Shown piece by piece: positions 35,801 through 44,683 of a stretch of DNA of 60,000 nucleotides. Each line of letters opens with the position of its first letter. The first letter of the stretch is position 1. Both the position numbers and the translations under genes were made by a program. The notes below the pieces were generated by a model that saw nothing but the letters and a program-made list of their open reading frames with translations, did no database searches and was not told the origin of the DNA. This stretch comes from Phoronis australis (taxonomy: Eukaryota; Phoronida; Phoronidae). The stretch is from contig NMRA01000046.1 of NCBI GenBank assembly GCA_002633005.1, forward strand, positions 810,144-870,143. Direction: 5' to 3'.

Positions 35801-38800
35801 TGTCATTGGTCATTCCAAGCCCTGTTATTTAGAAATACAGATACATTATTCAAATCATTGTTAATGTACAACCTTTGCCCTGACGGTCTGTGGAAGGGGA
35901 ACCCGACTTCGCGGCCCCCGACAAGTAATTAGATTTTCAGTTTCGTGGCTAATTCACGTAAATAATTACGTGCACATTATTTCTATGGCTCACTATTATC
36001 AGTGTTGTAGTGGGGCGTAGGCGCAGCCAACCACCTTTTGGCATGTGAACGTAGCGCCTACGCACCGTAAGTTACGTTCTATGCTCAAGGTGATACGGTG
36101 GGCTTTCGGCGCCTACTTACCTCTACTTTTGCCACTACAGCACTGACTGTTATAGTGTTTTCGTGGCTGGAGGTTTAGTTTCCAACTCAAGCTGGTTTAT
36201 GTTCTTGCCTGCCCCTGCGGCTGCGACGGACCTGATCGGGTTCCAAGCCACTGGACAGGATAACGAGTCAGTCCGGCCGCAACGGGCCTGATTGGGTTCG
36301 AGCCACTGGCCGGGATAACAAGCGTTTTGTGTGTTTAGAACACAAAAAATCACAAGTCTAAACAACACAGATCTTGGTTCTCTTGTCTGTATTTCACAAA
36401 TAATACTTCGAATTTATCTCCAAACAGACCCCAAACTCCTGCTACGGACCTTGGTAAATTGGCTTGCTGACCTTTGTAGGCTATGGTGTGTCCAAATACC
36501 AAATGAATAAATCCGTAATATCGAAATAAAACAACACGTTTTTATAAGAACTCGGTGTATTTTTAAGGGTTTTACATCGAAGTTTGGTGATTTATTGATA
36601 TTAAATGATGAATTCAAGCGATAAGCTGACACCAGTAACCCGTGTTGGGAACTGCTGAACAGACTGCGTGTGAAACAAATGATGTCGTTGGATAATATCA
36701 ACACCTCTGTTTGCCGTCAGGTGTCGGGAAACGCAACCGAATGTGCCGTTATCGAGTAGAACTACACGATCTAAGTTGATACTAAACAGATTGTTTTTTG
36801 GGTGGCATTCTCCTTTAAGATACCAACCTATACTGGACCTGGTCAGTCTATCCACTATATGCAGGTATGTTAAGATACCAACCTATACTGGACCTGGTTT
36901 GTCTATCCACTGTATTCAGGCATGTTAAAATACAAGCCTATACTGAACCTGGTCTGCCTATACACTATTTGATAGTTATTTCATTATAGAGCATGTTGGA
37001 GTAAATGCGCTTTTTGACTCAACTTGTTCCAGGTTCACAAGGAGAAAGTGGACTCGGTGCCTAATGCATTGCCAAACAGAAACAATGTGGACATTGAAAT
37101 CTATGGAATGGAAGGAATACCTCAGGGAGACATAGAAGAACATGAGAAACAAAAGAAAGGCGGAGGTGGAGGTAAAATGTAGACCTGTTTGAATGTGACT
37201 AGAATGTCTATCAGCCAGAAATATACATATGTTTGTAGTGGAGGTGCTGCTGCCAAATTATTGTGGTGTGTGTGTGCGTGTGCGTGTGTTATTACATGGC
37301 GAGGCTATTGTTTCCCTCATCCAGACCCTGAGTGGGATTTGGAGCAATTGTCACTTAAGGGGTGTCAAACCCGAGAGTGACAAATTCTGCAGATTCCACG
37401 AAGGGTCAAGTTGTTGCAAAGAACTGCCAAGAACCTGTAAATCCCACCTAATGCGCAATTAAATCTACGAATCTCACTAAAAATGAAAATATTTAAGTTT
37501 AGTTATGCTAGATGTCGAGTCATTCTTATACGGCACAATGGATGAAACCAGACACATGATCATGTTCTATAGAACATTGCTGCATATCTTTCATGTTTCA
37601 TTCCAAATTCTTTGCCCCCAGGAGAATAGGTTTGCTCCAGTTATTTACTGTTCAGGGTTGCTTTGGGACATAAAATGTTCTTATTCTGTTGCAGCTAGCT
37701 GGCTGGCACTGTGATATGATGCAGTATTTTGAACCGTGCTTTATTTATTGTCAACAGGTGAACCTAGCAATAAAAAGGCTCGGCTGGATGACAGCGATGA
37801 AGACAGTCAACCAGCCATGCCCAGTCAGCCGTTAGCGCCTCCAGTGCCACCCATGACTGGTCCAGGCATGCCACCGATGCCACCTATGGGCATGATGGGT
37901 CCTATGATGGGACCAATGGGGCCTATGGGACCAATGCCACCGATGGGTCCAATGGGTCAGTACATTGTTTCAAACTAGTTCTATTTTGTTTGATGAATTT
38001 TTCAGCAAGTGATTATTGATTCACACCAAATAAAATGTGATTTTTTGGTGTGTTTATTCAAAGTTACAATAATATGGTACAAATACAGTTACCTCATCAT
38101 TAGATTTGGGTAGAGTTTTTTCCAAATGAGACTGAAATCGCACACCACCTCTGGTTACACACCACCACATATACCCAAAGCCCTCCCTCAGCTTAGAGGA
38201 CGAAGGGAAGGAATTTTGTGGCCTGGTGAGGGGACTTTTTGCTTGACTTGAAACAGGGGAATTGGGATGATGTTTGGGTCCAAAATAAAGACGTTGAGGT
38301 CCATAGTAGCTTAAGGTATGGTCAAGTAATTTGTCATTAAGATACTTAAACGACTTTCAGTGATATACAGTAAACTTGTTGGAGGATAAGACAACAAAGT
38401 AATTGAATTTAGTATGTATGAAAAATGGTTCTCTTACGTGTTGATTACATCTTTGATGCTCTAGCCTGCACAACATCCAATGATAAGTTAATGTTGCTTT
38501 TTGGGCCATTCACCAGTTCAAGAAGAGTTATATAGTTTTACCTTTTTCATTTCTCCGCAGGTCCTATGAGACCAATGGGTCCAATGGGTGGTATGATGGC
38601 ACCCATGATGGGTCCTATGCCTCCTCGTCTACCTCCGGGTATGAGGCCACCTCCGCACACACAGATGAATCCTGTATCCACGCAGAGTGGTCCCACAAGA
38701 ATGTTATTCCCAGCTGCTGGTCAGGTTAGTCTAAATGTGGTGTATGGTGATCATAATCTTTTGACACCGTTTTGTTAATGCAAAATCAAAAATCATTTCC

Positions 38801-41161
38801 TAACCTCATAGTAGATTTTGGTGTAACTTGATTAAAGGAGCATTATGATGCTGTTAATTTTGAATTCTTAAGCAAAGCGCTTTGGGGTTTAAAAACTAAC
38901 ATGCTCATCTGATCTTGAATTTTTACCAAGTATGCTGGCAACTCGTGCGGTATGCCATTTTTAAATCTGCAATTTTAGGGTTGGCTAACTGTAGTTAATT
39001 CTGAAGGGTTTTCCTGTGTTGCTGGTAGTTTGTAAGTTCTTGGTATTGAAGATAAGAGTCCTATCATGTTTAAGACTGTTATGAGAACGGTTTTGAGTTT
39101 AGTCAGCTATACTGTGCATATGCAGCTTCAGTGCAAGTTGCCGTCATGATGTTTAAGTACCGTATTCGCCGTAATAACCGCCCAGGGCGCTTAGAAAAGT
39201 TCGGTTTAAGGGGGGCGCTTATTATAACCCAAGGCGGTTGAAACCCGGTCTCCGAAACGGGTGAAATCGGAAGCTAAGATTCATCAAATTTACGTTCTTT
39301 GACGTATCTGTAATCTATGAAAGACTTCCAACAAAACTGTGGTGCATTGCTATCAAACTTAGCTGCTAAATTACGATCATTTTANTGTTAATTTTGAATT
39401 CTTAAGCAAAGCGCTTTGGGGTTTAAAAACTACCATGCTCATCTGATCTTGAATTTTTACCAAGTATGCTGGCAACTCGTGCGGTATGCCATTTTTAAAT
39501 CTGCAATTTTAGGGTTGGCTAACTGTAGTTAATTCTGAAGGGTTTTCCTGTGTTGTTGGTAGTTTGTAAGTTCTTGGTATTGAAGATAAGAGTCCTATCG
39601 TGTTAAAGACTGTTATGAGAACGGTTTTGAGTTTAGTCAGCTATACTGTGAATATGCAGCTTCAGTGCAAGTTGCCGTCATGATGTTTAAGTAGTTGGAT
39701 TTTCTTTAGGTCTTATGTTGTGGTCAAAATAAGTTTTCTGCAGTCAAAACAATGATGACCCACCCAGCTCTCTAAGAGTTTCTATAGAAACGTTGACGAA
39801 ATATTTGTTTCCAACGCTAACCTTCTTCTGAGTATTGACTGCTTCAGGACATTGTGATCTCATAGGACTGTGTTCAGTATAGTTAACACTGGAGACCTGT
39901 TTCATTGTGATCTCATAGGACTGTGTTCAGTATATTTAACAGTGGAGACATGTTTCATTTGTTTCTGTACAGTCACAAACCAAAACAAGCTCAGCCCCTG
40001 TTGGCCCCGATTTCAAGCCCACTCAACCTCCGTCTTCAAGCAACAGTCAATCAACAGCTAATAAACCAACGTTCCCAGCCTATTCAGGGGGTGCAACCAC
40101 TGGCCTACTGCCACAAGAGACGAACACTAATGTTACCATATCAGCTGCACCTACCGTGAAGAAAATAGAAGGCTCCAAACTCATCCATCCAGATGAAGAT
40201 ATTTCTTTGGTAAGGTTACTGAATGATTTTATAGTTATCCTTTGACAATGATTTGTTATGGGGCATTGTGTTTCATGTAATATTGACTACTACTTGGATT
40301 CGTACTTTAGCATAGACTAGATGGCTCCAATCTATTCTAGCGCATGATTGTTCATAGAAGTAACTCGCACTACCCACAAGGGCACAGGTTGATTTCATCA
40401 CAATAATTCTCTTTTAATTCCATGTTGATATCTGCTAGGTAATAGTAACATCTATAATATCATTGTTTGCGTATACTGCAGTGATGTTTGTAGTACATGC
40501 GCAGCGCTGAAGCGACATCTATCAAGCTAGTCAACTGGTGTGGCTTTCCAACTCGGGAAGTTGCTACAATTACAAAATGGACTGTTTTCGGCTTGCACGA
40601 AGCTGACTTTGTGGTGGAACGAGGCTAGGTATAATTTTGTATTTCCATTGTGTTTTTACAGGAGGAGAGGCGGGCTAGTTTTGGTAAATACAGGAGCAAG
40701 GGTCGGCCAGCTGGAATGCCTGGTGGCCCAGCACCACCACAGATGATGCAAGGTGAGTTGATAAAAATGAAACGATTGTGCTAGACTATGTCTAAATCAC
40801 CGTTCAGTTTACTGTTGCCCACTTCAGAATCAGTGAGCTCTATTCAAAAAAAATGTTGCATTGTAATCACAATGGCTTTTCTTTGTTAAATTGTTCATTT
40901 TAAAACTCTTGCGAAAATGTTTTTGGTTAATTACTGTGTTTGGTTTGTTAAGCTGTGTGTTTTTGGCTTTAGGAGTGGGTTTGTAGCCATTGTTAAATAT
41001 TGTGCTCTTGTTTTTACAATGTTGTCTAGTTGTGTTTCTTCAAACCTAAGAATACAAAATTTTGTGGTGTTTTTACAGGTCAGATGGGAGTCCGACCTCC
41101 ACTGATGCCCACCCCGCCCATGTTTAGACCTATGATGATGCCAGGAAGCGGCCACTACTAA
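29894..41161 (+). CDS. ZNF207: ZNF207 / BuGZ, spindle-assembly zinc-finger protein
   Basis: Coding exons: 29894-29934, 34097-34223, 37033-37171, 37758-37955, 38561-38724, 39973-40209, 40662-40752, 41079-41161. All are GT-AG and in phase, giving 359 aa, shorter than human (about 480). It opens [20 protein letters not shown], nearly identical to vertebrates; the frame is open upstream, so homology sets the start. Two C2H2 fingers use C13, C16, H29, H34 and C37, C40, H53, H58. A VPNALPNR...[11 protein letters not shown] block follows. Exons 4 and 5 encode low-complexity Met/Gly/Pro sequence, the part that drives phase separation in Bu[18 protein letters not shown] (292-307) is the GLEBS motif that binds BUB3. 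The protein stabilises BUB3 at kinetochores, binds microtubules and promotes spindle assembly. The vertebrate family is alternatively spliced, so extra exons may be missed. Introns 1 and 2 are long and transposon-rich; intron 2 has exon-derived repeats. Confidence 0.95.
30096..30899. mobile_element. Inverted-repeat element in ZNF207 intron 1
   Basis: AAACATAAAGGTTGG at 30096-30110 has a perfect 15-bp inverted copy at 30885-30899. The match extends inward imperfectly through GCACTCAAAA. Inside, AATTCAAGGACCT near 30,265 and its complement near 30,690 form a second inverted pair. This suggests one MITE nested within another. No transposase is seen. Confidence 0.55.
31937..32105. mobile_element. 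Foldback MITE in ZNF207 intron 1
   Basis: Most of this 169-bp stretch is self-complementary. TCAAGGATTCAACC, GTGGAGTAAATGGG and CTTCAAAAT on the left pair with counterparts on the right (CATTTTGAA-like, GTTTACTCCAC, AACCCTTGA). Only about 45 bases in the middle are unpaired. Confidence 0.65.
34188..34438 (+). repeat. 55-bp tandem array copied from the ZNF207 exon 2/intron 2 boundary
   Basis: The first unit is real: 36 coding bases (in frame, [12 protein letters not shown]) plus 19 intron bases from the donor. Copies follow with CAG|GTATGT donors at 34279, 34379 and 34434; the copy between lacks about 12 bases including the CAG. Reading through any copy gives Val-Cys-stop right after the donor. 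The array is interrupted by a transposon and resumes at 36819. Confidence 0.9.
34612..34890 (+). pseudogene. Frameshifted THAP-domain remnant of transposase
   Basis: C-x4-C (CIVPAC) followed by [14 protein letters not shown], then after a frame change [11 protein letters not shown] and [15 protein letters not shown]. This matches the C2-CH layout of THAP zinc fingers (C-x4-C ... C-x2-H). The frame changes near 34,680 and ends at a stop near 34,891. It belongs to the surrounding TTAA-flanked transposon, not to ZNF207. Confidence 0.7.
35307..35824. mobile_element. Nested element with CAGGGCTTGGAAT inverted ends
   Basis: CAGGGCTTGGAAT at the left is exactly inverted as ATTCCAAGCCCTG at the right. 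TTATTT flanks it on both sides (35301-35306 and 35825-35830). CAGGG termini suggest hAT, but a 6-bp rather than 8-bp duplication is seen. It is rich in CCGCG motifs and has no intact transposase. Confidence 0.7.
36000..36145. mobile_element. 146-bp hAT-type MITE nested in the Kolobok-like element
   Basis: The ends CAGTGTTGTAGTGG and, inverted, CAGTGCTGTAGTGG match at 13 of 14 bases. Flanks ACTATTAT and ACTGTTAT agree at 7 of 8 bases, as expected for a hAT 8-bp duplication. Inner GGCGTAGGCGC and GGCGCCTAC extend the symmetry. Confidence 0.75.
36218..36316. repeat. Direct repeat within the Kolobok-like element
   Basis: Two diverged copies, about 60 bp apart, share CTGATYGGGTTC and AGCCACTGG followed by GGATAAC. 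The motif GGGTTCGAGCC resembles a tRNA B box, but no A box is found nearby. No function is assigned. Confidence 0.55.
36819..36970 (+). repeat. Continuation of the 55-bp exon 2-derived array
   Basis: After the transposon, copies continue with donors at 36865 (GTATGT intact) and 36920 (mutated to GCATGT), then a decayed copy to about 36,970. The 55-bp spacing is kept. Together with 34188-34438 there are about eight copies. Confidence 0.88.
38852..39159. repeat. 308-bp duplicated block, copy 1
   Basis: It is about 98% identical to 39386-39693 and in the same orientation, with equal length. A diverged fragment of the same sequence (CTTTGGGGTTTAAAAAC) occurs again near 42,537, so the block itself contains a dispersed repeat. 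It lies in ZNF207 intron 5. Confidence 0.9.
39160..39384. mobile_element. Insert between the 308-bp duplicates
   Basis: About 225 bp containing GTATTCGCCGTAATAACCGC and GGGGGGCGCTTATTATAAC, which look like mobile-element sequence. A single N at 39385 marks its right border. It may be a transposon present in only one haplotype. Confidence 0.4.
39386..39693. repeat. 308-bp duplicated block, copy 2
   Basis: Same length and order as copy 1 with about five substitutions. It begins directly after the single N. Confidence 0.9.
39850..39955. repeat. 53-bp tandem duplication before ZNF207 exon 6
   Basis: CATTGTGATCTCATAGGACT occurs at 39850 and 39903. The duplication ends just before the exon 6 acceptor at 39972, so it doubles the likely branch-point region of that intron. 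Confidence 0.85.
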
Positions 41162-41497
41162 TGACTGCGCGGTTTGGTCAATGAACTTTTTTATTAATGC
41201 GCCTTTCCCCAGCCATTCATAGTGATATTTTTATTCCAGTTCCACATATGAATGGTAAGGTTGTACTGTGGTGTTTTGCAGCCAATAAATGGTGCTTACG
41301 GGTTACACTGCTACGCTGAGGTTATGTTAATTTCTTGACGCCAAGAAGATCCAAAGGTATGGCTAGTGGTGTGTAGTTTTACGTCGGTATTGTCCAGGCA
41401 TGCTCACTTGTGTTTTATCAGTTTGGATCAACGAGGACTGTTGGCCCTAACAAGGCAAGTCGATATTGTCTAATGTACTGCTGTGCTATATTCACTC

Positions 41498-41503
41498 AAT
41501 AAA
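41498..41503 (+). promoter_or_regulatory. Poly(A) signal of ZNF207
   Basis: AATAAA lies 337 nt after the stop codon, followed by a GT-rich stretch. An earlier AATAAA at 41284-41289 is an alternative. The hairpin array begins about 57 nt downstream. Confidence 0.65.
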
Positions 41504-41559
41504 GTTATCTCCGCCTCAGCCGTGTTGTTATGGACTACAGTAAGTGGCAGGCAAGTTGT

Positions 41560-41879
41560 GTCACAGCCATTGTGCTGTTGGGTAGTCATGCCCCCAACAC
41601 AGTAGTGTTGGTGACGCTTTCCTTTCACTCAACCATCACCAATACCACCATCTAGTGTACAGTACGACGGGTGTTTGACGAGCAGGCAAGTGTGCTCTTG
41701 TCACAGCTAATGTGCTGTTGGGCTCTAAGCCCCCAACACTGGCTTAGTGTTGGTGACTCTTTGTTTCACTATATCGCAGCAACTGGACCATCAGGCGAGC
41801 TGATTGACTCAGGCAAGTGACCTCTGGTCACAGCACTTGCTGTTGGGCTAACGGCCCCCAACATGTTATTGTTGGTGAC
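41560..41879 (+). ncRNA. Three spaced copies of a conserved two-stem hairpin
   Basis: Copies at 41560-41615, 41700-41757 and 41827-41879. Each has an outer pair GTCAC/GTGAC, an inner stem TGTTGGG/CCCAACA, and is preceded by CAGGCAAGT. The stems are identical in all three, while the inner loops differ (TAGTCATG, CTCTAAG, CTAACGG types). I cannot match this to a known RNA family. It may be an RNA element in an extended ZNF207 3' UTR, a small RNA cluster, or a repeat. Strand is assumed from ZNF207; hairpins are symmetric. Confidence 0.4.
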
Positions 41880-41899
41880 TCAACACTTTGACATTCACA

Positions 41900-44683
41900 C
41901 TCGTACTTCATTAAATGCGTTTCTGCGAATGCTTGCCTCTCTGTAAATGATTCAGAACCATCATGTAGCTTTTGCTTTCAGATTTGATTTATGGTTATCA
42001 TACTTGAGAACATTAAAGACGTACTGAGAATTTTTTTTCACTGAAATTTCTGAATGCTGGAATATTTTAATAGATTTTAATTCAAGAGAAGGGCGTTTTC
42101 CTCACAAAAGAATTTCCATAATTTTAGACATCTTTAAGATGATCAAGTGCTCTTATTTATTTCAAAGTTGCATTTGTGGTGTATATCTGAAATCTTTCTG
42201 TCTCTAACTATACCACCAATAAGGAAAATGTGAAGTTGTTGAGATTGTAAAATTTAAAACTAATGTGTATTTGATTGAAAACACAAAGTTTATCATTTAT
42301 TGATATACTTTGACATCAACATTTACTGTTAGCTGTAAATGTAGGTGAAAATCTTCAATGTTTTTTTATTTCAAATTTATCTTGCCACCGTTTTTGTTTT
42401 TAGAAATATCAGTGTTTTCAACTGTTGCACTGCAGCCTGCGATAAACCTGGTATGTACGTAATGTACTTGTGTGCACATAACTTTAAGTTGCATTTCGTC
42501 ACTGTCCCGGTCAATGTTGATTTACTAAACAGAGCACTTTGGGGTTTAAAAACATTACCTTGCTCATCCAATCTTAAATTGTTACTGAATGAGCCCTCAA
42601 GCCTCGGGCAATGCACATATGTGCTATTTTCAAATGGGCTAACCCCCAAATAAACTGAAGCATTTTCTTACGCTGCTGGTGGTTTCGATTTACTTGTCAG
42701 TAATGGAAATAGAGTGATCATGGTAAGAATATGAGATTTGATGAGAGGAAAACAATTGTTTTTTTAAGCCAGCTAAACAGGACGAAATGCAGCTTTTAAT
42801 AGATGTTTGTTAACAGCAGATCACATTCAGAAATTGTTCAATCTGGCAATCAATTACAAATCTTATGAAATGGTAGTTAAATCTTGTTTGATGTATTTAA
42901 GAGAGCTCCTCTTTTAGATTTCAATAAATATTTGACCATAAAATGTGTTGTATCTCAATTAAGTAGTTTATTAAGACTCAATATTATCAGCACACAATGT
43001 GTGCATGCAACACAGATGGGCTGTTATTCACGCCTTAAAGCCACTCTGCTGGATTTGAATTTGCATTATCTGCCAATTCAGAATTGCACTTCCCATTTTC
43101 AACAAGTTAGCAATATATCACAAGTTTGCTTTATGAGCTTTGTGTTGAAACGCATTCAGCTGTTGTGATGCAAAGTACAAGTAATCGTAAAGTAATTGCT
43201 CTTCTAGGATAAATGAATACTCATGTTATGTCTGCTTGTATGTTTATCAAACTACAATTTGACTTCACTACATTCATAGTGAGCTATTTCCTACACTGAG
43301 CAATATTAAAACTGCTAAGAAGCATGTTCTGGTATATTATCCTATTTGCATGAATTGGTTGAAAACACCTGGATACTGGTCATACTACATTGACATTTGA
43401 AACTAACCTGTCGTGACAAACGAAACTTCACTCACCTCATCTACAGCAACAACAAACTATCATTTCTTCTTCCTTTAAATTATTTCTAATATGAGTAAGG
43501 AACAAAGTGAGACTATTCTGTTACAGTAGATGGCCTAAATCAAAATATGTTTTTGGCAAAGGTACAGGTTCATTGCCCCATTAAGTAAGGGCCTACAGCT
43601 TATACTGAAAATGTAAGGGGTGAATTGACCCAATGTTTTTGTGTAAAAGGTCCACATTTACATATTTCGTTTAAAACGAAACAATGCTTTTATAGGCCTG
43701 GAAATTGGCAAATTAGACCGTGTGAAACTAGCCTCGTTTAACTGGCATTTTTTACAGTCTCTCTGTTAATCAACAGTCCTAAAGACATTATCACCAAGAA
43801 ATTTAACAACTGTGATAAAACGATGGTATGATATGTACATGATACTTCCATTGTCATAGACTTATTTAGTCAACGATGACCGAATTACTTTGTGAAATGT
43901 ACTATCTTGATTGTTTATTTCGTGGTAATGTCTTTGGAACAGCTCCACAGGTAGTGAGACTGTATCAAAAACTAGCCATTCAACTGGAAATTCCAGTGGT
44001 GTGTTAAATGATACTTGTATGAAAAAAGAGTTGCTGCAAATTTGTATGATTTAACAATCTAAATATAAAACATATGAGGTTCACCTGAGACCTGTAGCTG
44101 TCTGGGAAAAGTTAGCGTTAACCTATCACTTCAAACTGTGAATTAATTCTTCCAACAAGTGCAAAACAAAATTAAGACTTGCCATAATCCTTTCTGTGAA
44201 TTGTAAAGAAGCAGTGTGCACTATAACTGCAGAAAATTGTTAGCATTTTCACATGAGATCAATAATGTGTTTGCAATGAGAGATGAATGGCCGTGTTGAG
44301 CTCTGACTGGGATGGTTTTTGGCTAAACATAAAAAGTTCAATGTAAATACATGTCCATACATAATGGTATTAGTTTTGAGCCTTGGAAGTGCACCATGCA
44401 GCGCCATGTCTGAAAACCATTCTTATTAACGTGACAAAAACTGATCAAATGGAATTCATTGATGGTTTAAACGAAGATTCACCACCGCAAACTTTGATTC
44501 ATTTGAGTTTTGAAGTTTGCGAATTCGGCTTGACCTGGTTAGTACTGCATGGAATTTTATGTACCAGTATATGACACAATCTTTTGAATAATTTCAATGT
44601 TATGCGACTCCTGACACTCATGGATGCAAACATCATCCAGACATCGATGTAAATATCAATCAGTTACTTGTAACGTGCATCAT
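41900..44683. other. Intergenic stretch between convergent ZNF207 and SCPEP1
   Basis: No coding exon recognised. The stretch near 42,530-42,620 is a diverged copy of the 38.85-kb repeat. TTTATT at 43914-43919, AATAAA on the minus strand, is a possible but distant SCPEP1 poly(A) signal. Confidence 0.4.

Larger units (their letters stand above)
34443..36814 (+). mobile_element. Kolobok/T2-like DNA transposon with decayed THAP domain
   Basis: The 2372-bp insertion is flanked by TTAA at 34439-34442 and 36815-36818. The terminal inverted repeats are AGGAGAATGTCACCCA and, on the other strand, AGGAGAATGCCACCCA. A THAP-type zinc finger is readable at about 34,612-34,880: [20 protein letters not shown] in one frame, then [14 protein letters not shown] and [10 protein letters not shown] in another, so at least one frameshift is present. 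Kolobok elements are known to duplicate TTAA and to encode THAP-bearing transposases. No transposase catalytic region is visible, so this copy is dead or non-autonomous. Two smaller elements are nested inside. Confidence 0.8.
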
